Part shown: piece after piece, positions 36,876 to 46,696 of the stretch
Layout of the letters: each line of letters opens with the position of its first letter
Numbering within the stretch: the stretch's first letter is position 1
Assembly (NCBI GenBank): GCA_011526165.1
Contig: WYAY01000196.1
Span: forward strand, 1-54,955
Direction: 5' to 3'
DNA: 54,955 bases
From: Sulfuritalea sp.
GTDB lineage: Bacteria; Pseudomonadota; Gammaproteobacteria; Burkholderiales; Rhodocyclaceae
The notes under the pieces: generated by a model
Database searches by the model: none
Told to the model about the DNA's origin: nothing
What the model saw: the letters and a program-made list of their open reading frames with translations, nothing else
Translations under genes and position numbers: made by a program

Positions 36876-38740
36876 AGCTTGAACTCTACTATCTTCTGGC
36901 CGGTGAGCGCGCGCTTGATGCCCTGGTCCATGCGGCGGGCGGCGAAATCCTGGGTGGCGGCGTTGAGCGAATCGATGCCGGCCTTGATGGCACGGTGGTC
37001 GCTGCCGGCGATGCGCTTCTTCAGCGCGGCGATCTCCTCATCGATGTCGGCGCGTTCCCCGGGGCGCAGCAGGCGACCGTCGGCGGCCAGCGCCGCCTCG
37101 ACCGCCTCGATCAGGCGCCCGGCCTCGACCTGCTGCTCGCGCAGGTTGCGCGCCTGCACGTCGTCGCCGACGTGGTCGATCGATTCCTTCAGCATGCCGG
37201 CGATCTCGTCGTCGCTGAGGCCGTAGGACGGTTTCACCGTGATGGAAGCCTCCACGCCGGAGGTCATCTCGCGTGCAGAGACCGAGAGCAGGCCGTCGGC
37301 GTCGACCTGGAAGGTGACGCGGATGCGCGCCGCGCCCGCCACCATCGGCGGGATGCCGCGCAGCTCGAACCGCGCCAGCGAGCGGCAGTCGGCGACCAGC
37401 TCGCGCTCGCCCTGCACGATGTGGAAGCTCATCGCCGTCTGGCCGTCCTTGAAGGTGGTGAAGTCCTGCGCCTTGGCGATCGGGATGGTGGAGTTGCGCG
37501 GGATGACCTTCTCGGTGAGGCCGCCCATCGTCTCCATGCCGAGCGAGAGCGGGATGACGTCGAGCAGCAGCCAGTCGTCGGCGCCGGCGCGGTTGCCGGC
37601 CAGCACGTTGGCCTGCATGGCGGCGCCCAGCGCCACCACCTTCTCGGGGTCGAGGTTGGTCAGCGGCTCCTGCTTGAAGTACTCGGCGACGGCGCGCTGC
37701 ACCTGCGGCATGCGCGTAGCGCCGCCGACCATGACCACGCCCTTGATGTCGTTCACCGTCAGGCCGGCGTCGCGCAGCGCCTTGCGCGTCGGTCCGAGGG
37801 TTTTCGAGATGAGGGTTCTGGTGATGTCGGCGAAGGTGTCGATCTTCAGCGTCAGGTCGACCGCCTGGCCCGTGCCCAGTTCGGCGTGGATCGGCGCCTC
37901 GTCGTGGGAGGTGAGCATCTCCTTGGCCTCGCGCGCCTTCAGCAGCAGGCGGCGCGTGTCCTCGATGCTGGGAAAGGTGATGCGGGCGTCGTCGAGGATC
38001 CAGCAATACACGCGCTGGTCGAAGTCATCGCCGCCGAGCGATGCGTCGCCGTTGGTCGCCAGCACCTCGAAGACGCCGCGCGAAAGCTTCAGGATGGAGA
38101 TGTCGAAGGTGCCGCCGCCGAGGTCGAACACGGCATACACGCCCTCCGAGGCGTTGTCGAGGCCGTAGGCGATGGCCGCCGCCGTCGGCTCGTTGAGCAG
38201 GCGCAACACGTTGAGGCCGGCCAGCTTCGCCGCATCCTTGGTGGCCTGGCGCTGGGCATCGTCGAAATAGGCCGGCACGGTGATGACGGCGCCGACCAGA
38301 TCGCCGCCGAGACTGGCCTCGGCGCGCTCGCGCAGCACCCTGAGGATTTCAGCCGAAGTCTCGACCGGGCTCTTGATGCCGGCGACGGTGCGCAGGCGCA
38401 CCATGCCCTCGGCGTCGAGGAAGTCGTAGGGCATCGACTCGATGTGGGAGACGTCCTTCAGGCCGCGGCCCATGAAGCGCTTGGCGGAGACGATGGTGTT
38501 GCGCGGATCGGTGGCCTGCGTGCCCTGCGCCGCATAACCGACGTCGACGCCGCCGTCGGCCTTGTAGCGCACGATGGAAGGCAGCAGGCTGCGCCCGACC
38601 TCGTCCTGCAGCACCACGGCAATGCCGTTGCGCACCGTGGCGACGAGCGAATTGGTGGTGCCCAGATCGATGCCCACCGCCAGCCGGTGCTGGTGCGGCG
38701 CGGCGGACATGCCGGGCTCGGTGATCTGAAGTAAGGCCAT
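36872..38740 (-). CDS. hscA: Hsp70-type chaperone HscA
   Basis: 622 residues: [18 protein letters not shown] near residue 22, [56 protein letters not shown], then the beta-sandwich substrate domain with [19 protein letters not shown]. It uses ATP with HscB to release clusters from IscU. The order hscB-hscA-fdx-iscX is standard. The first residue is ATG 38740; no strong ribosome site is visible. Confidence 0.96.
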   Translation of the reverse strand: MALLQITEPGMSAAPHQHRLAVGIDLGTTNSLVATVRNGIAVVLQDEVGRSLLPSIVRYKADGGVDVGYAAQGTQATDPRNTIVSAKRFMGRGLKDVSHIESMPYDFLDAEGMVRLRTVAGIKSPVETSAEILRVLRERAEASLGGDLVGAVITVPAYFDDAQRQATKDAAKLAGLNVLRLLNEPTAAAIAYGLDNASEGVYAVFDLGGGTFDISILKLSRGVFEVLATNGDASLGGDDFDQRVYCWILDDARITFPSIEDTRRLLLKAREAKEMLTSHDEAPIHAELGTGQAVDLTLKIDTFADITRTLISKTLGPTRKALRDAGLTVNDIKGVVMVGGATRMPQVQRAVAEYFKQEPLTNLDPEKVVALGAAMQANVLAGNRAGADDWLLLDVIPLSLGMETMGGLTEKVIPRNSTIPIAKAQDFTTFKDGQTAMSFHIVQGERELVADCRSLARFELRGIPPMVAGAARIRVTFQVDADGLLSVSAREMTSGVEASITVKPSYGLSDDEIAGMLKESIDHVGDDVQARNLREQQVEAGRLIEAVEAALAADGRLLRPGERADIDEEIAALKKRIAGSDHRAIKAGIDSLNAATQDFAARRMDQGIKRALTGQKIVEFKL

Positions 38741-38752
38741 TTTGAGGAGAGC

Positions 38753-39292
38753 TTAGTCCTGACTTTCGAGCGCTTCGAGCGCGTCTTGTATTTCGTGTTC
38801 CAGCTTTTCGATGAACATCAGCCGGCGCACCGCGTCGGCTGCCGCCTCGAAATCCTTCTTCGCGTCGAGGCTGCGCTCGATTTCCGCGAGAATCTCGCCG
38901 CCGTGCTTCTCGAGGCGCTGCATCAGCTTTTCCAGCTCGTGGTGCTCGCCGGCGGCGCGCGCCTCGGCCACCGCCTCGCGCCACTCCATCTGCTCCATGA
39001 GGAACGCCGGCGACATCGCCGTGTTGCTCTCATGGTCGGTCTCGGCGCCGGCCAGCCGCAGCAGGTAATGCGCCCGCAGCAGCGGCTTCCTCAGCGTGCG
39101 GTAGGCTTCGTTCACCTGAGTTGCCCACTGCATCGACAGGCGCCGCTCGGTCTCGGGCAGGTGGGCGTGGCGGTCCGGATGCACCTTGCCCTGCATGGCG
39201 TGGTAGGCCTGGTCGAGCATCGCCGCGTCGATGCGGTAGGCACGCGGCAGGCCGAACAGCGCGAAGTAGTCCTGGCTGAAGTCCGGCAGCAT
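38753..39292 (-). CDS. hscB: Co-chaperone HscB
   Basis: 179 residues. The J domain holds the HPD triad in GKVHPDRHAHLPETERR, starting from DYFALFGLPRAYRID, and the C-terminal helical domain that binds IscU has MEQMEWREAV. The ATG at 39292 shares a base with the iscA stop codon (TGATG). It targets IscU to HscA. The 3' end contains CCTGACTTT, a core-only resemblance to the dispersed motif. Confidence 0.94.
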   Translation of the reverse strand: MLPDFSQDYFALFGLPRAYRIDAAMLDQAYHAMQGKVHPDRHAHLPETERRLSMQWATQVNEAYRTLRKPLLRAHYLLRLAGAETDHESNTAMSPAFLMEQMEWREAVAEARAAGEHHELEKLMQRLEKHGGEILAEIERSLDAKKDFEAAADAVRRLMFIEKLEHEIQDALEALESQD

Positions 39293-39615
39293 CAGACGTT
39301 GAAGCTTTCCCCGCAGCCGCACTGGTCCTTGACGTTGGGATTGTTGAACTTGAACCCCTCGTTGAGTCCTTCGCGCGCGTAGTCGAGTTCAGTGCCATCC
39401 ACATAGGGCAGGCTCTTCGGGTCGACCAGCACCTTGACGCCGTGGCTCTCGAAGACGAGGTCCTCGGCCGCCGCCTCGTCGGCGAACTCCAGCTTGTAGG
39501 ACATGCCGGAGCAGCCCGAGGTCTTCACCCCGATGCGCACGCCGACGCCCTTGCCGCGCTTGGCGATGAAACTGGCGACGTGCTTCGCCGCCCTTTCGCT
39601 CAATGTAACTGTCAT
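39292..39615 (-). CDS. iscA: Iron-sulfur cluster assembly protein IscA
   Basis: 107 residues of the A-type carrier family with the three conserved Cys: [14 protein letters not shown] (C35) and DQCGCGESF (C99, C101). It carries iron or [4Fe-4S] clusters to targets. It lies 12 bases after iscU in the operon. Confidence 0.95.
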   Translation of the reverse strand: MTVTLSERAAKHVASFIAKRGKGVGVRIGVKTSGCSGMSYKLEFADEAAAEDLVFESHGVKVLVDPKSLPYVDGTELDYAREGLNEGFKFNNPNVKDQCGCGESFNV

Positions 39616-39627
39616 GATGCCCTCGCC

Positions 39628-40011
39628 TCAGTTGTCCTGCTTCTTCTTGTAATCGGCCACGGCCGCCTTGATGGCATCCTCGGCCAGGATGGAACAGTGG
39701 ATTTTAACCGGCGGCAGCGCCAGTTCCTCGGCGATCTGGGTGTTCTTGATCTCCAGCGCCTGGTCTACCGTCTTGCCCTTGACCCACTCGGTGACCAGCG
39801 AACTTGAGGCGATCGCCGAACCGCAGCCGTAAGTCTTGAACTTGGCGTCCTCGATGACGCCTTCTTTGTTCACCTTGATCTGCAGTTTCATGACGTCGCC
39901 GCAGGCCGGCGCGCCGACCATGCCGGTGCCGACGCCGTCCTCTTCCTTGCCGAAGGCACCGACGTTGCGCGGGTGTTCGTAGTGCTCGAGAACCTTGTCG
40001 CTGTATGCCAT
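39628..40011 (-). CDS. iscU: Iron-sulfur cluster scaffold IscU
   Basis: 127 residues. Cluster ligands are C37 in GAPACGDVMKLQI, C63 in TYGCGSAIASSS and C106 in LPPVKIHCSILAED, and the LPPVK motif recognised by HscA is intact. Scaffold on which IscS-derived sulfur and iron are assembled. It follows iscS by 21 bases. Confidence 0.96.
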   Translation of the reverse strand: MAYSDKVLEHYEHPRNVGAFGKEEDGVGTGMVGAPACGDVMKLQIKVNKEGVIEDAKFKTYGCGSAIASSSLVTEWVKGKTVDQALEIKNTQIAEELALPPVKIHCSILAEDAIKAAVADYKKKQDN

Positions 40012-40032
40012 TTTCGCTGCTCCTTCAAAAAA

Positions 40033-41244
40033 TCAATGTGCTGCCCATTGCACCGTGTTGAGGTCGATGCCTTCCTTGTACATGTCCCACAGCGGCGACA
40101 TCTCGCGCAGCTTGCCGATCTGCCGGTGCAGGAGCTGGATCGTGTAGTCGATTTCCTCGACCGTCGTGAAGCGTCCGATGGTGAAGCGGATCGAGCTGTG
40201 CGCCAGCTCGTCCTGGCGGCCCAGCGCGCGCAGCACGTAGGACGGCTCCAGGCTGGCCGAGGTGCAGGCCGAGCCGGAGGACACCGCCACGTCCTTGATC
40301 GCCATCATCAGCGACTCGCCTTCGACGAAGGCGAAGCTGACGTTGAGGTTGTGCGGCACGCGCTGCTCGAGGTCGCCGTTGAGGAAGACCTGCTCGATGT
40401 CGGAAAGCCCCTTCCACAGGCGGTCGCGCAGCATGTGGATGCGCTCGTTCTCGCTCGCCATCTCCGCGCGCGCCAGGCGGAAAGCCTCGCCCATGCCGAC
40501 GATCTGGTGCGTCGCCAGCGTGCCGGAGCGCAGCCCCCGCTCGTGGCCGCCGCCGTGCATCTGCGCCTCCAGGCGGATGCGCGGCTTCCTGCGCACGTAG
40601 AGGGCGCCGATGCCCTTCGGGCCGTAGGTCTTGTGCGCCGAGAAGGACATCAGGTCGACCTTCAGTTTCGACAGGTCGATCGCCACCTTGCCGGTTGCCT
40701 GGGCGGCGTCGACGTGGAAGATGACGCCCTTCGAGCGGCAGATCTCGCCCATCTGCTCGATGGGCTGGATGACGCCGATCTCGTTGTTCACGAACATCAC
40801 CGAGGCGAGGATGGTATCGGGGCGCAGCGCCGCTTTGAACTGCTCCAGGTCGACCAGGCCGTTCTCCAGCGGGTCGAGGTAGGTCACCTCGAAGCCGTGG
40901 CGCTCCAGCTCGCGCGTGGTGTCGAGCACGGCCTTGTGCTCGGTCTTCACCGTGACGAGGTGCTTGCCCTTGCCCTGGTAGAAGAAGGCGGCGCCCTTGA
41001 TGGCGAGGTTGTTCGATTCGGTGGCGCCGGAGGTCCACACGATTTCCTTCGGGTCGGCGCCGACCAGCGCGGCGACGTTCTCGCGCGCCTCTTCGACGGC
41101 CTTCTCCGCCTCCCAGCCGTAGGCATGCGAGCGCGAGGCTGGGTTGCCGAACTTTTCGACCAGCCAGGGAATCATCTGCTCGGCGACGCGCGGGTCGACC
41201 GGGGTCGTCGCGGAATAGTCGAGGTAGATGGGGAATTTCAGCAT
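40033..41244 (-). CDS. iscS: Cysteine desulfurase IscS
   Basis: 403 residues, nearly collinear with E. coli Isc[19 protein letters not shown] at the start, [20 protein letters not shown] with the pyridoxal phosphate Lys, and [22 protein letters not shown] with the catalytic Cys. The ATG at 41244 is chosen over ATG 41250 because GGAG sits six bases before it and the product then begins as in other IscS proteins. Supplies sulfur to IscU and tRNA thiolation. Confidence 0.95.
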   Translation of the reverse strand: MLKFPIYLDYSATTPVDPRVAEQMIPWLVEKFGNPASRSHAYGWEAEKAVEEARENVAALVGADPKEIVWTSGATESNNLAIKGAAFFYQGKGKHLVTVKTEHKAVLDTTRELERHGFEVTYLDPLENGLVDLEQFKAALRPDTILASVMFVNNEIGVIQPIEQMGEICRSKGVIFHVDAAQATGKVAIDLSKLKVDLMSFSAHKTYGPKGIGALYVRRKPRIRLEAQMHGGGHERGLRSGTLATHQIVGMGEAFRLARAEMASENERIHMLRDRLWKGLSDIEQVFLNGDLEQRVPHNLNVSFAFVEGESLMMAIKDVAVSSGSACTSASLEPSYVLRALGRQDELAHSSIRFTIGRFTTVEEIDYTIQLLHRQIGKLREMSPLWDMYKEGIDLNTVQWAAH

Positions 41245-41264
41245 GCTCATCTCCAATATTGTTG

Positions 41265-42422
41265 TCAGGCGGCCACCGCGGCCAGCCCCTTGAGTTTGTG
41301 AACCGTTTCATTCAGCGCCTGCAGAAAGCGCGCAACGTCCTCTTCGGTGTTGGCACGGCCGAGCGAGACGCGCAGCGCGCCCTTCGCCATGCCCGCCTCG
41401 ACGCCCATCGCCAGCAGCGTGTGCGAGGGCTCGGGCGAGACGCTCGAACAGGCCGAGCCGCTCGCCACAGCGAAGCCGGCGCGATCCAACTGCGCCACCA
41501 GGGTCTCGCCGTCGATGCCGGCCAGCGCAAAAAACGTCGTATTCGGCAGGCGCGTCGCGTTGCGGCTAAAGATCGTCGCGCCGCTCGCCGCCAGCCCCTG
41601 CTCCAGCGTGCCGCGCAGTTCAGCCAGCCGCGCCGCATCGGCTTCCAGCCGCGCCGTCGCCAGTTCGCAGGCTGCGCCGAAGCCGACGATGGCCGCCACG
41701 TTCTCGGTGCCCGAGCGCAGGTTGCGCTCCTGGCCGCCTCCGGAGATCAGCGGCCTCAGCTCGATGCGCTTGTCCAGCACCAGCGCCGCGGCGCCCTTCG
41801 GGCCGTAGATCTTGTGCGCCGAAAGGGTCAGTGCGTTCACCCCGGCGGCGTTCAGGGCGCGGAAATCCACCTTCAGCTTGCCCAGCGCCTGCACCGCATC
41901 GGTGTGGAACCAGGCCTTCGCCGACCGCGCCTGTGTCGCCAGCGCCGCCACATCCTGCAGCACGCCGGTCTCGTTGTTGGCCAGCATCACCGACACCAGC
42001 GCCGGCTTCTTCGCCAGCGCCGCGGCAAAGTCAGCCTCCGCGACACGGCCCTCGGCATCCACGGCGATCTCGTGCACGCTCCAGCCGAGGCGCTTCAGGT
42101 CGTTGGCCGGCTCGCGCACGCAGGGATGCTCGATGGCCGACACCGCCACGGTGCCCGGCTTCAGGCAGGCCGCCGCGCCCTTGATGAACAGGTTGTTGGC
42201 TTCCGAGCCGCCGCTGGCGAACACCACCTCGGTCGGGTGCGCCCCCACCGCCGCCGCCACCTGCTGCCGCGCCGCGTCGATGGCGGCGCGCGCCGCGCGG
42301 CCGTACTCGTGGCGGCTGGACGGGTTGCCGTAGCGTTCCTTCAGGAACGGCAGCATCGCCTCCAGCACGCGCGCGTCGAGCGGCGTCGTGGCGTTGTGGT
42401 CGAGGTAGACCGGGGCGAACAT
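41265..42422 (-). CDS. Second cysteine desulfurase (NifS/IscS-like)
   Basis: 385 residues. It is homologous to the next gene but clearly distinct: [44 protein letters not shown] with the PLP Lys, and [23 protein letters not shown] with the catalytic Cys. A tandem pair of desulfurases between iscR and iscU is seen in some betaproteobacteria; the division of labour is unknown. It starts ten bases after iscR and ends 20 bases before iscS. A one-mismatch copy of the dispersed motif lies in codons for GRVAEADF. Confidence 0.9.
   Translation of the reverse strand: MFAPVYLDHNATTPLDARVLEAMLPFLKERYGNPSSRHEYGRAARAAIDAARQQVAAAVGAHPTEVVFASGGSEANNLFIKGAAACLKPGTVAVSAIEHPCVREPANDLKRLGWSVHEIAVDAEGRVAEADFAAALAKKPALVSVMLANNETGVLQDVAALATQARSAKAWFHTDAVQALGKLKVDFRALNAAGVNALTLSAHKIYGPKGAAALVLDKRIELRPLISGGGQERNLRSGTENVAAIVGFGAACELATARLEADAARLAELRGTLEQGLAASGATIFSRNATRLPNTTFFALAGIDGETLVAQLDRAGFAVASGSACSSVSPEPSHTLLAMGVEAGMAKGALRVSLGRANTEEDVARFLQALNETVHKLKGLAAVAA
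42027..42049 (-). repeat. Dispersed motif, one mismatch (minus), in second desulfurase gene
   Basis: On the minus strand: GCCGT, nine bases, GCTGACTTT. The left half and spacing are intact. Confidence 0.6.
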
Positions 42423-42432
42423 CGAAATGGGC

Positions 42433-42912
42433 TCAGGCCACCGCCACGCTGTCGCGCCGCGCGCCGCGCAGGCGGTCGTCCATGGAAATCGTCGCCGCCA
42501 CCGCCTTGGCCTTGGGCTGGTTCACCAGGTCCTGCAGGGAGACCGAAGCCAGGTACTCGTGCATGCGCTTGTTCAGGTTGGTCCACAGGTCGTGGGTCAT
42601 GCAGCGCTGCTCGTCGGCGCAGTTCTCGCGCCCGCCGCAGTTGGTGGCATCCAGCGGCTCGTCCACCGCCGCGATGATGTCCGCGACGGAAACCTCGCCC
42701 ATGCCGCGCGCCAGGCGATAGCCGCCGCCCGGCCCGCGCACGCTCGCCACGATGCTGTGGCGGCGCAGCTTGCCGAACAACTGCTCCAGATAGGACAGGG
42801 AAATCTTCTGGCGCTCGCTGATGCCCGCCAGGGTCACCGGTCCGTTGCTCTGGCGCTGGGCCAGGTCGATCATTGCCGTCACAGCGAAGCGGCCTTTGGT
42901 CGTCAGTCTCAT
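42433..42912 (-). CDS. iscR: Fe-S cluster regulator IscR (Rrf2 family)
   Basis: 159 residues. The winged helix (MRLTTKGRFAVTAMIDLAQ, ISLSYLEQLFGKLRRHSIV) is followed by the cluster ligands in ATNCGGRENCADEQRCMTHDLW (three Cys and a His), as in [2Fe-2S] IscR. It represses the isc operon when clusters are plentiful. The ATG at 42912 is favoured by the family N terminus and an AGAGG site. Two IscR-type operators lie directly upstream, so autoregulation is expected. Confidence 0.95.
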   Translation of the reverse strand: MRLTTKGRFAVTAMIDLAQRQSNGPVTLAGISERQKISLSYLEQLFGKLRRHSIVASVRGPGGGYRLARGMGEVSVADIIAAVDEPLDATNCGGRENCADEQRCMTHDLWTNLNKRMHEYLASVSLQDLVNQPKAKAVAATISMDDRLRGARRDSVAVA

Positions 42913-42950
42913 GGTTGCATCCTCTCCATTAGCGGACGCTTGCGCGTCCA

Positions 42951-42975
42951 ATACTTGAACATTTCAGTCGACTAT
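42951..42975. promoter_or_regulatory. IscR type 1 binding site, proximal
   Basis: This 25-base element matches the published type 1 IscR consensus almost throughout: ATACTTGAAC, four bases, CAGTCGACTAT. It covers the -10 of the isc promoter. Confidence 0.85.
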
Positions 42976-42999
42976 ACGAATCCCGATTAGTTCAGTCAA
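42971..42999 (-). promoter_or_regulatory. isc operon promoter
   Basis: On the minus strand TTGACT (42994-42999), 17 bases, TATAGT (42971-42976). It lies between and within the two IscR boxes, and its -35 overlaps the cysE stop codon. Confidence 0.85.
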
Positions 43000-43003
43000 C
43001 TAT
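42979..43003. promoter_or_regulatory. IscR type 1-like binding site, distal
   Basis: The right half (CAGTCAACTAT) is perfect for the type 1 consensus and the left half matches in about seven of ten positions. It covers the -35 element and the last codons of cysE. Confidence 0.7.
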
Positions 43004-43744
43004 TTTGCCCAAATACTGTGGATCGAACTTGTCCGCCGTGGCCAGTTCGTCGGCCTTGCATACCCCGGATTGTTCCAGGCAATTCAACAACTTCTCGATG
43101 CGCCGGTCGGTCTCGACGGCATGATCGAGGAGGCCGTGGATGGCCTGCGCGAGCGGGTCATCCTCGTTGCGCGTCACCGCATAGGCGGAAAAACCCATCT
43201 GCCCGGCCTTGATCTCGCGGGCGATCTCGCTGCGGTCCTCGACGATGCGCGCCGGGATGCCGACGGCGGTGGCGCCCGGCGGCACGTCGCGCACCACCAC
43301 GGCGTTCGAGCCGACCTTGGCGCGCTCGCCCAGCGTGATCGGGCCGAGTACCTTGGCGCCGGCGCCGATCACCACGCCGCGCTCCAGCGTCGGATGCCGC
43401 TTGCCCTTGTTCCAGGAGGTGCCGCCGAGAGTGACGCCGTGATATAGCGTGCAGTCGTCGCCGATCGTCGCCGTCTCGCCGATCACCACGCCCATGCCGT
43501 GGTCGATGAAAAAGCGCCGGCCGATCGAAGCGCCGGGATGGATCTCGATGCCCGTCAGCCAGCGCGCAACGTTCGAGCCGAGCCGCGCCAGCCACTTCAG
43601 GCCGATGCCCCACAACCAGTGGTTGAAGCGATGAAAGAGCAGCGCATGCAGGCCGGGATAGCAGGTCAGCACCTCCCACGTGGTGCGGGCGGCGGGATCG
43701 CGGTCGAACACGCTGGTAATGTCTTCGCGCAGGCGGGCGAACAT
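42992..43744 (-). CDS. cysE: Serine O-acetyltransferase CysE
   Basis: 250 residues. Left-handed beta-helix hexapeptide repeats fill the centre ([59 protein letters not shown]), with catalytic Asp/His in DHGMG. It makes O-acetylserine, the precursor of cysteine. The N-terminal domain is shorter than in E. coli, typical of the short CysE form. Its position directly before iscR-iscS couples cysteine supply to the desulfurases, and its stop codon lies inside the isc promoter. Confidence 0.93.
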   Translation of the reverse strand: MFARLREDITSVFDRDPAARTTWEVLTCYPGLHALLFHRFNHWLWGIGLKWLARLGSNVARWLTGIEIHPGASIGRRFFIDHGMGVVIGETATIGDDCTLYHGVTLGGTSWNKGKRHPTLERGVVIGAGAKVLGPITLGERAKVGSNAVVVRDVPPGATAVGIPARIVEDRSEIAREIKAGQMGFSAYAVTRNEDDPLAQAIHGLLDHAVETDRRIEKLLNCLEQSGVCKADELATADKFDPQYLGKIVD

Positions 43745-43798
43745 GGTTGGCTACCAATCCATCAGGAAACGCTGAAATGTTACAAAAAACCCTCAGTT

Positions 43799-44533
43799 TT
43801 AGTCAACTTTATCGCCGGGTTTTTTCATGAACGTCTTCAACATGCCGCGCAGCAAGCTGACCTCGTCGCGCTCGAGGTCGATGCGGTCGAACAGTCGGCG
43901 CAGGCGCGGCATCAGGCGCTTCGGGTGCGCCGGGTCGAGGAAGCCGCTCTGCGTGACGGCGGCCTCGAGGTGCTCGTAGAAATGGCGGATCTCCTCGGCC
44001 GTCGCCGGCGGGTTCTCCGGTGCCGGCGGCCGGCCGGGATCGAGCGCGGCGAGGCGCAGCTCGTAGCCCATCACCTGCACCGCCGCGCCCAGGTTGAGCG
44101 AAGAGTAGTCGGGATTGGTCGGGATCATCACCGGCAGGCGGCACAGCGCCACCTCCTCGTTGGAGAGCCCCGCCGTCTCGTTGCCGAATACCAGCGCCAC
44201 CGGGCCGTGCGCGGCGGCGGCCATCATCTCCGGCGCGGCCTCGCGCGCCCACTTCGGCGGCGGCGCCAGCTCGCGCATCCGCGCCGTCATCGCCGCGGCG
44301 AGCACCGTGCCTTCCAGCGCCTCCGCCAGCGAGGCGCAGACGACGGCGCCTTCCAGCACGTCGCGCGCATTCGAGGAACGGGCGCGCCCCACGCCGTCGG
44401 GATCGGCGCAGGGATTCACCAGGTACAGCTGCGACAGGCCCATCGTCTTCATGGCGCGCGCGGCGGCGCCGATGTTGCCCGGATGGCTGGTATGCGAGAG
44501 GACGATGCGGATGCGGTCGAGTGGATTGTTCAT
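43799..44533 (-). CDS. trmJ: tRNA/rRNA methyltransferase TrmJ (SpoU family)
   Basis: 244 residues: [33 protein letters not shown] at the N terminus, [16 protein letters not shown] in the middle and [23 protein letters not shown] are the SPOUT knot motifs. TrmJ 2'-O-methylates position 32 of tRNAs. It is commonly the gene before cysE-iscR in proteobacteria, as here, and is divergent from suhB. ATG 44533 begins MNNPLDRI. Confidence 0.93.
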   Translation of the reverse strand: MNNPLDRIRIVLSHTSHPGNIGAAARAMKTMGLSQLYLVNPCADPDGVGRARSSNARDVLEGAVVCASLAEALEGTVLAAAMTARMRELAPPPKWAREAAPEMMAAAAHGPVALVFGNETAGLSNEEVALCRLPVMIPTNPDYSSLNLGAAVQVMGYELRLAALDPGRPPAPENPPATAEEIRHFYEHLEAAVTQSGFLDPAHPKRLMPRLRRLFDRIDLERDEVSLLRGMLKTFMKKPGDKVD

Positions 44534-44593
44534 ATACAATGCGGCCTTCTTCGCCGCAGCGATGCGGCGCGCTCATTCGAAAACCGGACCGCC

Positions 44594-45391
44594 ATGCACC
44601 CGACACTCAACATCGCCGTCAAGGCCGCGCGACGCGCCGGCGGCATCATCAATCGCGCCTCGCGCGACGTCGAACAGATCAAGGTGAGCGCCAAGCGCGA
44701 CAAGGATTTCGTCACCGAAGTCGACAAGGCCGCCGAGGCGGCCATCATCGAGGTGCTGAAGGAGGCGTATCCGGACCATGCGATTCTAGCAGAGGAGTCC
44801 GGCGCCTCCGGCGACTCGGAGTTCGTCTGGATCATCGATCCGCTCGACGGCACCACCAACTTCATCCACGGTTTCCCGCAGTACGCCATCTCCATCGCCC
44901 AGCAGCACAAGGGCGTGCTGCAGCACGCCGTGATCTACGACCCCAACCGCAACGAGCTGTTCACCGCCAGCAAGGGCGCCGGCGCCTTCCTCAACGAGCG
45001 GCGCATCCGCGTCACCAAGCGCGCCAAGATGGGCGAGGCGCTGATCGGCACCGGCTTCCCCTTCCGCTACTTCGAGCACGTCGACGCCTACCTCGGCATC
45101 TTCCGCGACATGATGCACAAGACCGCGGGCGTGCGCCGCCCCGGCGCCGCGGCGCTCGACCTCGCCTGGGTGGCGGCCGGCCGCATCGACGGCTTCTGGG
45201 AGCTCGGCCTCTCGCCCTGGGACATGGCGGCCGGCGCGCTGCTCATCACCGAGGCCGGCGGCCTCGTCGGCGACCTTGCCGGCGAACAGAACTACCTCGA
45301 TACCGGCAACATCGTCGGCGGCAACCCGAAGGTCTTCGCCCAGCTGCTGCAGATCATCGCGCCGCACCTCAACGCGAAACTAACGGCCTGA
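44594..45391 (+). CDS. suhB: Inositol-1-monophosphatase SuhB
   Basis: 265 residues. The metal-binding motifs are AEESG (Glu), [17 protein letters not shown] (Asp triad) and [15 protein letters not shown] at the C-terminal side. It is a Mg-dependent inositol phosphatase whose proteobacterial orthologues also assist rRNA antitermination. Divergent pairing with trmJ is conserved in relatives. Confidence 0.95.
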   Translation: MHPTLNIAVKAARRAGGIINRASRDVEQIKVSAKRDKDFVTEVDKAAEAAIIEVLKEAYPDHAILAEESGASGDSEFVWIIDPLDGTTNFIHGFPQYAISIAQQHKGVLQHAVIYDPNRNELFTASKGAGAFLNERRIRVTKRAKMGEALIGTGFPFRYFEHVDAYLGIFRDMMHKTAGVRRPGAAALDLAWVAAGRIDGFWELGLSPWDMAAGALLITEAGGLVGDLAGEQNYLDTGNIVGGNPKVFAQLLQIIAPHLNAKLTA

Positions 45392-45400
45392 AATCCCGTC

Positions 45401-45466
45401 ACTCCCGCGAAAACGAAGTTTCAGTGCAGGCTAACCTTCAGGTTATGCCGTAACTACAGCGGGAGT
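45401..45466. repeat. Imperfect inverted repeat after suhB
   Basis: ACTCCCGC (45401-45408) and GCGGGAGT (45459-45466) bracket 50 bases that contain a further stem (AACCTTCAGGTT). It resembles the common intergenic repeat family with CTCCCGCGAAAGCGGGAG arms, here interrupted by an insertion. Confidence 0.45.
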
Positions 45467-45495
45467 CCGGGCCATATTCCAATGAGCACGAAACA

Positions 45496-46545
45496 ATGGA
45501 CCCGCTGACCCAAGGCCTGCTCGGCGCCGTCGCCGCGAAAGCCGTGCTCGGCCGGCGGCTCGGCCACGCCGGCTGGATGATCGGCGCCGCGGCCGGCATG
45601 CTGCCCGACGTCGACTACTTCATCCGCAGCGAGGCCGACCCGCTGCTCAACATCGAGCTGCACCGCCAGTTCACGCATTCCCTCGTCGCCATCCCGTTCG
45701 GCGGCGCGCTCGCCGCCCTGCCGTGGCTGACTTTGCGGAAATTCCGCAGCGAGTGGCGCAGCGTTCTGGCGGCCAGCCTCGTCGGCTACGCCACCCACGG
45801 CGTGCTGGATGCCTGCACCACCTACGGCACGCACCTCCTGTGGCCCTTCTCGCCCGCGCGCGAATCGTGGAACCTGATGACCACCATCGGGCCGCTGTTC
45901 ACCCTGTTCCTGCTGCTCGGCCTGGTCTTCGCCGCACGGCGAAAATCGCGCGCGCCGGCCATCGCCGCCCTGGCGCTGTGCCTCGCCTATGTCGGCGCGG
46001 CGGCCTGGCAGCGCGGGCATGCCGAAGACGCGCTCCGGCAGATTGCCGCCGGGCGCGGCCATGCCATCGAGCGCTCGGAAATCTTCCCCACCATCGGCAA
46101 TCCGTTCGTCTGGCGCACGCTCTATCGCAACGGCGGCACGCTGCACGCCGACCGCGTGCGCGTGCCGCTCTCCGGCGAGCCGCAGTGGAAGGCCGGCGCG
46201 CGCATGATGCAGATCGAGGAAGACGACCTGACCGCCGCCGAGCGCGCCGATCCGCGCGTGCGCCGCGACTTCCGCCGCTTCAGTTATTTTTCCGCCGGCT
46301 GGGTGGCGCGCGCGCCGCGCGACGCGAGCGTGATCGCCGACGCCCGCTACTCGCTCGCCAACGACGCCTTCGAGCCGATCTGGGGCGTGCGCTTCAAGCC
46401 CGCCCAGCCCGTCCCCACCGAATGGGTCGCCCGCGACCGCGAACGCAAGATCCCCCTCGGCGAACTCTGGCGGGAAATCACCGGCCGCGCCGACGGCTAT
46501 CGCCCCCTGCCGCCGCCGCGGCTGGAAATCGCCCGCGACGACTAG
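45496..46545 (+). CDS. YdjM-like membrane-bound metal-dependent hydrolase
   Basis: 349 residues: MDPLTQGLLGAVAAKAVLGRRLGHAGWMIGAAAGMLPDVDYF and HRQFTHSLVAIPFGGAL hold the conserved Asp and His of the YdjM/DUF457 family. Four or so membrane helices follow (residues 70-170), then a soluble C-terminal domain. The function is unknown apart from membrane location and likely metal binding. A mismatched dispersed motif copy lies in codons for ALPWLTLRKF. Confidence 0.85.
   Translation: MDPLTQGLLGAVAAKAVLGRRLGHAGWMIGAAAGMLPDVDYFIRSEADPLLNIELHRQFTHSLVAIPFGGALAALPWLTLRKFRSEWRSVLAASLVGYATHGVLDACTTYGTHLLWPFSPARESWNLMTTIGPLFTLFLLLGLVFAARRKSRAPAIAALALCLAYVGAAAWQRGHAEDALRQIAAGRGHAIERSEIFPTIGNPFVWRTLYRNGGTLHADRVRVPLSGEPQWKAGARMMQIEEDDLTAAERADPRVRRDFRRFSYFSAGWVARAPRDASVIADARYSLANDAFEPIWGVRFKPAQPVPTEWVARDRERKIPLGELWREITGRADGYRPLPPPRLEIARDD
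45712..45734 (+). repeat. Dispersed motif, degenerate, in YdjM-like gene
   Basis: GCCGC, nine bases, GCTGACTTT; one change in each half, same spacing and reading frame as the other coding copies. Confidence 0.5.
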
Positions 46546-46582
46546 CCGCACCCTGTTGCATCCTCGTCTGCGCGCCCTGCTC

Positions 46583-46606
46583 GCCGTCCTGCGCAGACTG
46601 ACTTTT
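46583..46606 (+). repeat. Dispersed motif copy 10 (plus), intergenic
   Basis: GCCGT, nine bases, ACTGACTTTT, 90 bases upstream of the GIY-YIG gene. Confidence 0.85.
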
Positions 46607-46696
46607 CCAGCCAGCACCTGCCGTGTCGTAGTCCATTTCGGCTCAGCCATTCCGGGTGGTATATTCGTCTTACGTCTGATTCAGTCGGGCATTGAT

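Noticed and set aside
36995..38734. Long plus-strand frame over hscA
   Set aside because: Shadow frame; HscA motifs are complete on the minus strand.
38758..38766. CCTGACTTT at the end of hscB
   Set aside because: Only part of the core; no GCCGT at the proper distance, so counted as chance.
46556..46696. High-GC N-terminal extension of the GIY-YIG frame
   Set aside because: It contains the dispersed motif and differs in composition from the gene; the domain begins after ATG 46697.
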